Assembly (NCBI GenBank): GCA_050633205.1
Contig: JBOEGA010000019.1
Coordinates: 8,532-72,531 of the forward strand
Reading direction: 5' to 3'
DNA: 64,000 bases
Source: CBDHHC01 sp050633205
GTDB taxonomy: Bacteria; Pseudomonadota; Alphaproteobacteria; Rhizobiales; CBDHHC01
Below, piece by piece: positions 36,011-44,581 of this stretch (position 1 is the first letter of the stretch; each line of letters begins with the position of its first letter). The translations under genes were made by a program, and so were the position numbers. The notes under the pieces were generated by a model. The model saw nothing but the letters and a program-made list of their open reading frames with translations. It was not told where the DNA came from and did not search any database.

Positions 36011-37285
36011 ATGACTGCTATTATCGACATAATTGGTCGTGAAATCCTGGACAGCCGTGGTAATCCGACTGTAGAAGTCGATGTCATACTTGAGGACGAC
36101 TCAATGGGTCGTGCCGCAGTTCCATCCGGCGCCTCTACTGGAGCGCACGAAGCTCATGAGTTGAGAGATGGCGGAGATCGTTACCTTGGGAAGGGCGTAC
36201 TACAGGCCGTTGAAATGGTCAATGGTGAGATTTTCAATGCACTTCAGGGAATGGATGCTGAAGATCAGCGCCGTATTGACCGCATCATGTGCGATATTGA
36301 TGGTTCGACCAACAAAGCCCGCCTTGGCGCAAACGCTATTCTTGGAGTTTCAATGGCAACGGCAAAAGCTGCTGCTCAGGCAAGTGGACTTCCTGTTTAC
36401 CGTTATGTTGGTGGTGCAGCTGCGCGCGTATTGCCTGTTCCTATGATGAATATCATTAATGGCGGAGAACATGCTGACAATCCGATTGATATTCAGGAAT
36501 TTATGATTATGCCTGTATCAGCGGAGAATATTTCTGAGGCAGTCAGAATGGGCGCAGAAGTGTTTCATACACTGAAAAAAGCTTTGTCTGCGGCTGGTCA
36601 TAACACAAATGTTGGTGACGAAGGTGGATTTGCTCCAAATCTTAGCTCAACGCATGATGCTCTCGATTTCATTATGAAGTCTATCGAGAGTGCCGGTTAC
36701 AAACCAGGCGAAGATATTTATCTGGCACTGGATTCAGCTTCTACCGAATTCTACAAGGACGGTAAATACGATATGAAAGGCGAGGGCATTGTTCGCGATG
36801 CGTCTGATATGGTTGCCTTCTATTCGGAGCTTGTAAACAAATACCCTATTATCTCTATCGAAGACGGCATGGCAGAAGATGACTGGGACGGCTGGAAACT
36901 CCTGACTGATGAAATCGGAAGTAAATGTCAGCTTGTTGGTGATGATCTGTTTGTTACAAACACCGAGCGCCTGAGTGATGGTATTGAAAAAGGTGTTGGC
37001 AACTCCATTCTTGTTAAAGTGAACCAGATCGGCTCGCTGACTGAAACTCTGGATGCTGTCGATATGGCTCATCGCGCAAGCTATACGGCTGTTATGTCTC
37101 ACCGAAGCGGTGAAACTGAAGATAATACGATAGCGGATCTGGCGGTTGCTACAAATTGCGGCCAGATCAAAACAGGCTCTCTTGCCCGTTCTGACAGGTT
37201 GGCAAAATATAATCAGCTTATCCGTATCGAAGAAGAGCTTGATGATACTGCAGAATATGCAGGTCGCAGCATTTTGAAGGGCTAA
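36011..37285 (+). CDS. eno: Enolase
   Basis: Interconverts 2-phosphoglycerate and phosphoenolpyruvate. 424 residues from ATG 36011 (MTAIIDIIGREILDSRGNPT), with GGAG about 10 bases upstream; the frame opens 20 codons earlier without homology. Mg ligands are seen in LALDSASTEFY, ISIEDGMAEDD and VGDDLFVTN, and active-site lysine and serine in LVKVNQIGSLTE and SHRSGETED. In many Alphaproteobacteria eno is followed by a FtsB-like gene and pyruvate dehydrogenase genes; that order is broken here. Confidence 0.96.
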   Translation: MTAIIDIIGREILDSRGNPTVEVDVILEDDSMGRAAVPSGASTGAHEAHELRDGGDRYLGKGVLQAVEMVNGEIFNALQGMDAEDQRRIDRIMCDIDGSTNKARLGANAILGVSMATAKAAAQASGLPVYRYVGGAAARVLPVPMMNIINGGEHADNPIDIQEFMIMPVSAENISEAVRMGAEVFHTLKKALSAAGHNTNVGDEGGFAPNLSSTHDALDFIMKSIESAGYKPGEDIYLALDSASTEFYKDGKYDMKGEGIVRDASDMVAFYSELVNKYPIISIEDGMAEDDWDGWKLLTDEIGSKCQLVGDDLFVTNTERLSDGIEKGVGNSILVKVNQIGSLTETLDAVDMAHRASYTAVMSHRSGETEDNTIADLAVATNCGQIKTGSLARSDRLAKYNQLIRIEEELDDTAEYAGRSILKG

Positions 37286-38137
37286 AATCTGTAATCGTTT
37301 AGGTTACAAAGAGCCTTTAGTTCTGCTGGTGGGTGCTGTTATGAATGGAGAGTTATCTTTTGTGACATCACCCACATTTCCCCAAAGGGGGCGGAATAGA
37401 ATGGGTATCATTTTATATGGGTTTTTACATGAGTAGAAACACAAATATTCTCGCCACCAGTCTGATGCGAAGCTATACCCAGTCTCTCGCCCTTTAATGC
37501 AAGGGCTATACGGAGCGCAGACGCGCTGCTCTAAGTAAAGTAAAGGATTGCAGAACATCTGCGCTCCGTATAGGTGTTTTTCGCCTCAGTCGACTTGCAG
37601 CGTCAGCCCCCCATACTCAAATGGCAAAGCCTGTGCCTGAAATGGTTCTGCATAAATAGTCCATGCAGGAGGGAAAATATCAGCAAATTAGATAGTTCCC
37701 CTATACCAAGTCGAGACCGCCTTCAGCAAGTCCAGCCTGTGGTTTTCCAGGGCCGTTATTCCTGGAACCTTCAGAACACCGCCTGCCACGGAACCGAGAC
37801 GGTCTGCAGTTACCACCCTTGCGGTGACAGGCGAGATCAGTATATGAGCGGAGTATCGGGTGGGGGATAAGTTTTTTGTTTTGGGTGGAATGCTTTAATT
37901 CTGTAAAGTGCTCTAAAGACTTTGTTCTTTTGCTACACCTCTTTTCTACCCATTGGAGAGAAGTATACTGCAAAGCAGTGGGTAGGGGGAGCAGCCCATC
38001 AGCAAATATTATATTGCATGTAAAACGTTTCTTCATACTACCCTATTAATAGGCCAACCTGAATTTTGAATTACAGCCTTGTTTTCAGCTCAGTCCCTGC
38101 ATATATCTGACATGCCCTGTAAAAGGAGAATGACCCT
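37286..38137. other. Long structured non-coding interval after eno
   Basis: About 850 bp with no supportable gene and many inverted repeats: GTGGGTG/CACCCAC (37329-37375), GCCCTT/AAGGGC (37489-37506), a perfect 16-bp pair (37506-37573), TTCCAGG/CCTGGAA (37745-37767), and CTACCCA/TGGGTAG (37946-37985). The segment 37705-37860 is clearly richer in G+C than its surroundings and contains CGCCTG...CAGGCG closing two smaller hairpins. It looks like a decayed repeat element or one or more structured RNAs; no known RNA family matched by eye. Confidence 0.55.
37506..37573. repeat. Perfect 16-bp inverted repeat with 36-base loop
   Basis: CTATACGGAGCGCAGA (37506-37521) and its exact reverse complement (37558-37573). 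A shorter hairpin adjoins it on the left. There is no T-tract after the right arm beyond GGTGTTTTTC, so it could act as a terminator of eno, a structured RNA, or the ends of a small element. Confidence 0.7.
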
Positions 38138-38548
38138 GTGATTGAATTCCACGATAATCTGGCGGGAAAGATAATAGTTCGCCCGGATGTTTCCCACCAT
38201 TTCATGAGACTTCGGCCATTAAGTATTATTGTTACCGCCAGCTACAACAATACAGAAATAGCCGTCAGCTCAGCTGCAATAAAACTTTTCGAAGTCGGAA
38301 AAGATTTTTATGACCCCGTCATCTACTTCCCCCGCTCTGATATAAAGATGGAACTGCTGACAGGCGTAGAAAATCTGTCAACCCACTGCCCTCTGAAAGG
38401 CGACACAGAATATTTTGATATTTCAACTCATGATAAAACTTTGGAAAAAGCTGCCTGGTCCTATAACAAGCCACTTCAGATAGCTGAAGAACTTCGTGAT
38501 TTGATTGCTTTTGATGCTTCAGTAATAGACATTGTCGAGCGCAAATAA
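38138..38548 (+). CDS. DUF427 family protein
   Basis: 136 residues with a GTG start preceded by AAAAGGAG. The DUF427 hallmarks are YFPRSDIKMELL, STHCPLKGDTEYFD and AAWSYNKPLQIAEEL, ending VIDIVERK. The family is small, cytosolic and of unknown function. The gene is followed by a terminator shared with the convergent porin gene. Confidence 0.9.
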   Translation: MIEFHDNLAGKIIVRPDVSHHFMRLRPLSIIVTASYNNTEIAVSSAAIKLFEVGKDFYDPVIYFPRSDIKMELLTGVENLSTHCPLKGDTEYFDISTHDKTLEKAAWSYNKPLQIAEELRDLIAFDASVIDIVERK

Positions 38549-38580
38549 AAAGAAGCCGGATATTAAAATACCCGGCTTCT
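38541..38580 (-). terminator. Terminator between DUF427 and torF-like genes
   Basis: Perfect 9-bp stem AGAAGCCGG/CCGGCTTCT (38551-38580). On the reverse strand it is followed by TTTTTATTTG, so it mainly ends the porin transcript. Confidence 0.8.
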
Positions 38581-38608
38581 GGAGAGTTTATAGATGGAGG
38601 AGTATTTA

Positions 38609-39334
38609 TTAGAAAGAGGCTGACAGAGTAGCTGTAAAGCGCTCGTCAGAAGCAGCAGTGTCTACATCAGTGTCGTGGTAACGCAGGTCAATTGCATAAT
38701 TGCTTGCGAAGCCCAGAGATACACCAGCATTCCAGTAAGTATAATCACCACCAAGACCTGTGAAGTCAGTGTCATCATCAACCAGACCAACAACAGCTTT
38801 GAATGTTGGAGTGAATGGCCCTATTTTAGATGAAAATGCTTTTTCAAAAGCAAACTCATATGTGTAAACTTCATCATCTGTATTCAGGTAAGTTGTGAAC
38901 CCAAGCGTTGCACCAGCATAAACTTCAGCACTCGCACCAAGCTTGACCTCAACAACTTCATCGGCATCGTCATAAGCATATACGATTACACCAAGATCAA
39001 AAGTAATGCCCTTGTACACAGGTTTGATACCTGCATAAAAATCAACTTCTACAGTTGTATCATCACCAAAATCTACGTTTGAGCCCCAAACACCCGCGTA
39101 GAAGATACCGCATGAAGCGTCAACACCACCCTGTACAGCAGCATCGCCATCAGTCTGTGTAACGCCACGGAAAATGTAATCATTGGTCAAAGCCACGTTA
39201 GCTGAAAGGCCACATGCACTTTTTTGGGCTGGAGGAGCCATAAGATCACCACCTGCAAATGCAGAAGCGCTCATCATTACTGCGGTAAGGCCACCCAGAA
39301 TGCCAGTCTTTAATGTTTTTGAGATTGTAGACAT
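38609..39334 (-). CDS. TorF family putative outer-membrane porin
   Basis: 241 residues with a signal peptide (about 1-28, ending ASAFAGG). The core ANVALTNDYIFRGVTQTDGDAAVQGG is the signature of the TorF/TIGR02001 family. The chain alternates beta strands, is Asp-rich, and ends in Phe (TLSASF), as expected for an outer-membrane barrel. The transport substrate is unknown. It is followed by its own terminator and has a long upstream region. Confidence 0.88.
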   Translation of the reverse strand: MSTISKTLKTGILGGLTAVMMSASAFAGGDLMAPPAQKSACGLSANVALTNDYIFRGVTQTDGDAAVQGGVDASCGIFYAGVWGSNVDFGDDTTVEVDFYAGIKPVYKGITFDLGVIVYAYDDADEVVEVKLGASAEVYAGATLGFTTYLNTDDEVYTYEFAFEKAFSSKIGPFTPTFKAVVGLVDDDTDFTGLGGDYTYWNAGVSLGFASNYAIDLRYHDTDVDTAASDERFTATLSASF

Positions 39335-39653
39335 ATAACTTGCCTCTATTTTTCTAACTATTTACTGATCAAGCAGGTAAAGTGCATAAATTCAATACAG
39401 GTTACCCGAGAATTTCAGAGCAAAATAAGCCTGTCTTCTAGACTGCTTTTCCGGCTCAGCAACATCCATGAGTAAAGATTACTCTACAGTTAGATTTAGT
39501 AAATACGGGAAATGACCTGTCATATGCTTGTCATAAACATGAAAGCAGTTTTGCAACAGTCGGACTAAAAGTGATAAATTAATAGACAGCTATGCTGAGA
39601 AATTAGTCATAATAACACATGCAAAAAGGTATTATATAACCTCAGTATGTTTT
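39335..39653. other. Upstream region of the porin gene
   Basis: About 320 bp holding the reverse-strand promoter region of the porin gene and the 3' flank of murB. No ORF or clear structure seen. Confidence 0.4.
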
Positions 39654-40574
39654 TTAGGCAGGTACACCAAGACGCTTGATCTCCCAGTGAAGATCAATTC
39701 CCGAATTTTCCATGACCCGGGACCGTACTGTCTCGCCCAGAGTTTCAAGATCATTCGCAGTGGCGTTGTCAACGTTCAGAAGAAAATTACAGTGCATCTC
39801 AGAAACCTGGGCACCACCAATTTTCAGCCCCCGGCAACCAGCCGCATCAACAAGCTTCCAGGCACTGTTCCCTTCAGGATTCTTGAATGTTGAACCACCG
39901 GTACGGCCTTTGATTGGTTGATGCTGTTTGCGATATTCGGAAACCTCTGTCATCTGCGCAATAACAGTCTCTTTCTCGGCGGGTTGCCCCTGAAAAACGG
40001 CCTGGGTAAATATCCAGTCATCCGCGACAGAACAGTTACGATAAGAAAAACCCATCTGCTCATTACTTAGAGTATGAATCTTCCCTTCAGGATCAACAGC
40101 ACGCGCCTCTACCAGAACATCTTTGGTCTCGGTGCCATGTGCACCACCATTCATGCGAAGAGCACCACCAACACCACCGGGAATACCATTATAAAAAGCA
40201 AGTCCGGAAAGACCTGCATCAGCCGCGGCGCGCGCAAGCCTTACATCTGGAACAGCAGCTCCTGCCCGGATACGGCAATCTTCCTCGGCAGCAATCTGAT
40301 TGAAACCACGCCCAAGACGAATAACAACACCCGGTATACCACCATCACGAACCAGCAGATTCGATCCAAGGCCAATCACGAGCTTTGACAGTTCTTTTGG
40401 AGCATTTTCAAGAAAATAGGCCAGGTCTTCCTCATCCAGAGGGGAGTAAAGCACCTGTGCTGGTCCGCCAACACGGAACCAGGTAATCCCAGACAGAAGA
40501 CTGTTTGCTGCCAGCCTGCCACGCAGTTCCGGCATCAGATCTTTCAGATCGGCAGTAATATCTGGAAAACTCAC
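39654..40574 (-). CDS. murB: UDP-N-acetylenolpyruvoylglucosamine reductase
   Basis: FAD enzyme that makes UDP-N-acetylmuramate. 306 residues from the GTG at 40574, which overlaps the murC stop (GTGA); the longer frame into murC is not homologous. Seen are TWFRVGGPAQVL, the FAD-binding GLGSNLLVRDGG, FYNGIPGGVGGALRMNGGAHG, and the catalytic-loop GRTGGSTFKNPEG. Last gene of ftsW-murG-murC-murB. Confidence 0.94.
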   Translation of the reverse strand: MSFPDITADLKDLMPELRGRLAANSLLSGITWFRVGGPAQVLYSPLDEEDLAYFLENAPKELSKLVIGLGSNLLVRDGGIPGVVIRLGRGFNQIAAEEDCRIRAGAAVPDVRLARAAADAGLSGLAFYNGIPGGVGGALRMNGGAHGTETKDVLVEARAVDPEGKIHTLSNEQMGFSYRNCSVADDWIFTQAVFQGQPAEKETVIAQMTEVSEYRKQHQPIKGRTGGSTFKNPEGNSAWKLVDAAGCRGLKIGGAQVSEMHCNFLLNVDNATANDLETLGETVRSRVMENSGIDLHWEIKRLGVPA

Positions 40575-42025
40575 GCCCCGACTCCAGCCTGATTTAGTGA
40601 TGCTGCAGGTTGAACCTGCGAAATAAGAGCACCGGGAAGCGCATGAGACCATTCTGTAATTGATCCGGCTCCAAGACCTATAACCAAATCACCTGGTTCT
40701 GCAAACTTGCTCAACCACCCTGTTAATTCTTCAAGGCTGGAAACGCTGAGGACATCCTTATGACCTGTGGCCTGAATACCTGATACCAGTTCATTCTGCC
40801 CAAACCCGATAATAGGATCTTCACCAGCAGCGAAGACCGGAGCAATCACTACGGCATCGGCATCACCGAAGCATCCGCAGAAATCCTCAAACAGGCTTTG
40901 CAATCTGGTATAACGGTGCGGCTGCATAACAGCAATCACACGGCCTTTGGTAACATTTGAAGACGCTTTTAAAACCGAAGAAATTTCAACTGGATGGTGG
41001 GCATAATCATCATAGAATGAAATATCATTCCACTGCCCTGTATTCGTAAAGCGGCGTTTCACTCCACCAAAACCAGCCAGAGCATTTCTTGTAACATGAT
41101 CAGGAATATTCAGCTCCATTGATACAGCTATGGTCGCCAGTGCATTAAGAGCATTATAGAGGCCGGGAACCGACAGGCGAACATCTTCCATACGCCCGGA
41201 ATGCCCATTCATGGCTCCACCGAGAATAACATCAAAGACCATTCCGGCACCATCAGCGCGTAAATTCTCCAGACGGATATCAGCATCAGCAGCTTCGCCG
41301 TAAGTCAGGATACGCCCAGGACTTTCCATCCCACGGCGTTGCTCAACCATCTGACGAACAACCGGGTGGTCTATGCAGGCAACTGTCAGGCCATAGAATG
41401 GAATTTGAGCGAAAAACTTCTGAAAGGCCGCATGCATCCCTTCTACAGAACCATAATAATCCAGATGTTCAGGGTCAATATTGGTCACAATACCAATCTG
41501 AGTTGGCAGCTTTACAAATGTTCCGTCAGACTCATCAGCCTCAACAATCATCCACTCGCCGTTACCGATCCGTGCATTGGACTTCCAGCGGTTGATAATA
41601 CCACCATTAATCACTGTAGGATCAACCTCAGCTTCTTCCAGCAATGTCGAAACAAGAGAAGTCGTTGTTGTTTTTCCGTGAGTTCCGGTAATGGAAATCG
41701 TAGACTTGGAGCGCATTAGCTCCGCAAGCATTTCAGCGCGACGAATTATCGGATGGCCCTGCGCTCTGGCTGCATCATATTCAGGGTTTCCCGGCTTTAC
41801 AGCCGTAGAAATCACCACATAGGCAGCATCTGCAATATTTTCAGCTTCATGGCCAATGAAGATTTTAGCACCTTTTTCGCGCAAACGCTGCGTATTGGCG
41901 CTGTCCTTCAGATCACTACCCTGAACCTTGTATCCCCGCGCAAGCATAACTTCAGCAATCGCGCTCATGCCAATACCGCCAATACCGACAATGTGAAACG
42001 GTCCTATTCCATGGGGTAGCTGCAT
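40571..42025 (-). CDS. murC: UDP-N-acetylmuramate--L-alanine ligase
   Basis: Adds L-alanine to UDP-MurNAc. 484 residues: N-terminal Rossmann part (HIVGIGGIGMSAIAEVML), ATP loop ITGTHGKTTTTSL, Mur ligase centre VEADESDGTFVKLP and NIDPEHLDYYG, and a C-terminal domain with DDYAHHPVEISSVL. Translationally coupled to murB. It lies 274 bp after murG. Confidence 0.96.
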   Translation of the reverse strand: MQLPHGIGPFHIVGIGGIGMSAIAEVMLARGYKVQGSDLKDSANTQRLREKGAKIFIGHEAENIADAAYVVISTAVKPGNPEYDAARAQGHPIIRRAEMLAELMRSKSTISITGTHGKTTTTSLVSTLLEEAEVDPTVINGGIINRWKSNARIGNGEWMIVEADESDGTFVKLPTQIGIVTNIDPEHLDYYGSVEGMHAAFQKFFAQIPFYGLTVACIDHPVVRQMVEQRRGMESPGRILTYGEAADADIRLENLRADGAGMVFDVILGGAMNGHSGRMEDVRLSVPGLYNALNALATIAVSMELNIPDHVTRNALAGFGGVKRRFTNTGQWNDISFYDDYAHHPVEISSVLKASSNVTKGRVIAVMQPHRYTRLQSLFEDFCGCFGDADAVVIAPVFAAGEDPIIGFGQNELVSGIQATGHKDVLSVSSLEELTGWLSKFAEPGDLVIGLGAGSITEWSHALPGALISQVQPAASLNQAGVGA

Positions 42026-42299
42026 AATTATTATTCCTTTAGTTCATGAGATATTCGGCTTTAAAAACCTCAGGACCTCTTGCCTGTCTACACATCACCT
42101 TTAACGGTGTTTCCCGGCGTCTGCTGCGAATCAACTTCAGTTTACGTTATTTTCCCGAAATTCAATAAACCACAACAGTAAAACTCTGACAGGAATATCC
42201 TACAACCTTGATATTTCCTAATCTTTTTATCACAACAGTGTAAACAGTCTGCAAGAAATCTTGCTCAAATTGCGGCAACAGGTGTGGTACCAAAGTCCC

Positions 42300-43400
42300 T
42301 TATCCACCATTTACCATATCTTCGACCATGTCAGCCAGCAAACTGACGGCCTGTGGTTTACCAACCTGTCTGGCTGCCTGAGCAGCCTGAACCAGCTTAC
42401 CGGGATTATTCAGCATCCCTTCCAGTTCCGCTGCCATACGCTGAGGTGTAAGATCTTTTTGAGCTATACACCAGGCACCGCCAGCTTCCATCAGACGATT
42501 TGCATTCTGTAACTGGTCATTGTCAAGAGCATGAGGCAATGGAACCAGTATCGAAGGACGCCCCAGAACAGCCAGTTCCGTAACACTGGAAGCTCCCGAA
42601 CGGCCAATCACCAGATGACAGGACGCCATAATCTCGGGTAAGTTCTTGAAAAACGGCGCAAGCTCAGCCTGCACACCAAGAGACTGGTAGATCTGATTAA
42701 CCCGATCAAGATCTTCTTCCCTGCATTGTTGTACAATTCTAAGGCGACCACGGAGATTCTCAGGTAAAAGTGCAATTGCCTCAGGCACTGTGTCAGAAAA
42801 GAAACGGGCTCCCTGACTTCCACCAAACACCAGCAGGTTAAATGGACCGTTCGGTATAGGTGTATCATACAGCACAGAACTGGAATCCAGGACAATCTGG
42901 CGGACAGGATTACCCGTGACACGCACTTTTTTCAGGAATTTATCCTTAACATTCTTAGTCTTATCAAAGGACGCGGCAATATTCTTAACCAATGGAGCCA
43001 TCATTCTATTGGCCCGCCCCATTACTGCATTCTGCTCATGAACAGCAGAGGGTACTCCCCGCATCTTTGCTGCAATCAGCGGAGGGAAAGTCGGATATCC
43101 GCCAAAGCCGACGATTGCTTTGGGTTTAATCCGTCCAAGATGTCGATAGGCTGCAAATGTCCCGCGCATTAACATAAAGGCTGTACGCATCAATCCAATC
43201 GGAGAGCGGCTGCTGAATGTCGCGGAAGGGATTTTGTAAACTTCACGTGCCGGAAACCCTGAACCATAACGGTCTCCACGCATATCAGTCATCAGATCGA
43301 CCACATATCCACGGCGCTGTAACTCTTCTGACAAGGCAAATGCAGGAAACAGGTGTCCACCAGTTCCCCCAGCTGCCAATACAATGGACTTCGAAGACAT
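42300..43400 (-). CDS. murG: UDP-GlcNAc--lipid I N-acetylglucosaminyltransferase
   Basis: Peripheral-membrane glycosyltransferase that makes lipid II. 366 residues with the N-terminal glycine-rich motif AAGGTGGHLFPAFAL, VGFGGYPTFPP and HEQNAVMGRANR, and the C-terminal donor site GRSGASSVTELAVLGRPSIL and PHALDNDQLQNA. It follows ftsW by 29 bp. Confidence 0.95.
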   Translation of the reverse strand: MSSKSIVLAAGGTGGHLFPAFALSEELQRRGYVVDLMTDMRGDRYGSGFPAREVYKIPSATFSSRSPIGLMRTAFMLMRGTFAAYRHLGRIKPKAIVGFGGYPTFPPLIAAKMRGVPSAVHEQNAVMGRANRMMAPLVKNIAASFDKTKNVKDKFLKKVRVTGNPVRQIVLDSSSVLYDTPIPNGPFNLLVFGGSQGARFFSDTVPEAIALLPENLRGRLRIVQQCREEDLDRVNQIYQSLGVQAELAPFFKNLPEIMASCHLVIGRSGASSVTELAVLGRPSILVPLPHALDNDQLQNANRLMEAGGAWCIAQKDLTPQRMAAELEGMLNNPGKLVQAAQAARQVGKPQAVSLLADMVEDMVNGG

Positions 43401-43429
43401 GTGACTAATCCTCTCTTATTATTATTCTT

Positions 43430-44581
43430 TTATGCCCGGTTATCTGTAAAATATCCTGATTGCTGCCGCATTAGACCCAACAGCATCCCCATGGTCAAGC
43501 CCATTGCCAACATTGATGAACCACCATAGGAAATGAATGGCAGCGTCATTCCCTTGGCAGGAATCAATGCCAGATTTACAGACATATTAATAATTGCCTG
43601 CAATCCAAATAACATGGTCAAACCGACGATGGACAGCCTGATGAAGGCATCAGGCTCATTTAAAGCCCTCATAAACCCTCTAATTACCACAAAAGCAAAC
43701 AAAACCAGCAAGATCAGACAGGCTATAATTCCAAACTCTTCAGCCACTACAGCAAAGATAAAATCTGTATGAGAATCTGGCAAACTGAACTTGATCTTGC
43801 CCTCTCCTGCTCCGCGTCCAGTCCACCCACCAATACGAAAAGACTCCAGAGCCCGTTTCATCTGAAATGAGTCGCCAGTGTCAGGGCTGATAAAACGATT
43901 AATCCGGTTGGCCACATGTGGAAGAGCGGAATACGCAACAATCAACCCGGCAACAGAACTGCCCGCAAGGATACCAACCCAGCGCCAGGACAAGCCGGCA
44001 AAGAAGAATAAACCGCCCCATACCATTGTTATCAATAGTGCCTGCCCTACATCAGGCTGTAATATTAACAGTAAGGCAAAAATTCCATAAACGCCGAGAG
44101 CTATCTGTGTTGCCGGCATATCGGGGTAACTATATCTCTGGGCAAACAGCCATGCTGCCAGAAGTACAAATGCAGGCTTGGCAAACTCAGAAGGCTGTAG
44201 AGACAGCCCCCCAATTAGAATCCAGCGCTGTGCTCCATTCACTTCAGCTCCGATAACCAGCACCATAACCATCAGAACAATGCAGATAAAAAATATAGAC
44301 AGAGCAGCTCGCCTTAAGCTTTTCGGATCAAGCAGTGAAACGAAAATCATAATGAGAACTGCAGGGAAAAAGAACAGAACCTGACGCTTAGCGAAATAAA
44401 AGGCGCCAAGATCTCTTTGTGCTGCAATAGGAGGACTACTGGCAGCAACAGAAACCAGTAAGCCCGCCATCATTATCAACATGATAGCACCAAGCATCAG
44501 TCTATCGACAGAGAACCACCATTCGCTAAGCAGGCTGCGATCTTCACGGCGCAGCCTCATGCCTGTTTCTACCATATCCAA
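43430..44581 (-). CDS. ftsW: Lipid II polymerase of the divisome (SEDS family)
   Basis: Septal peptidoglycan glycosyltransferase, 383 residues and ten transmembrane helices. Typical blocks are GGLSLQPSEFAKPAFVL, LLILQPDVGQALLI and the C-terminal FISYGGSSMLAMGLTMGMLL. The ATG directly follows the stop codon of an upstream Do protease gene, with no gap. No murD lies upstream, which is unusual for this cluster. Confidence 0.94.
   Translation of the reverse strand: MDMVETGMRLRREDRSLLSEWWFSVDRLMLGAIMLIMMAGLLVSVAASSPPIAAQRDLGAFYFAKRQVLFFFPAVLIMIFVSLLDPKSLRRAALSIFFICIVLMVMVLVIGAEVNGAQRWILIGGLSLQPSEFAKPAFVLLAAWLFAQRYSYPDMPATQIALGVYGIFALLLILQPDVGQALLITMVWGGLFFFAGLSWRWVGILAGSSVAGLIVAYSALPHVANRINRFISPDTGDSFQMKRALESFRIGGWTGRGAGEGKIKFSLPDSHTDFIFAVVAEEFGIIACLILLVLFAFVVIRGFMRALNEPDAFIRLSIVGLTMLFGLQAIINMSVNLALIPAKGMTLPFISYGGSSMLAMGLTMGMLLGLMRQQSGYFTDNRA

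Noticed and set aside
37701..38036. Reverse-strand ORF of 111 codons after eno
   Set aside because: Lacks a ribosome-binding site, spans the structured GC-rich segment, and its Arg/Gly-rich end looks like translated non-coding DNA. An alternative reverse frame there (ending STWYRGTI) is equally unsupported.
39654..40652. murB start at 40652
   Set aside because: The first 26 codons lie within murC in another frame and have no homology; the GTG overlapping the murC stop fits the family start.
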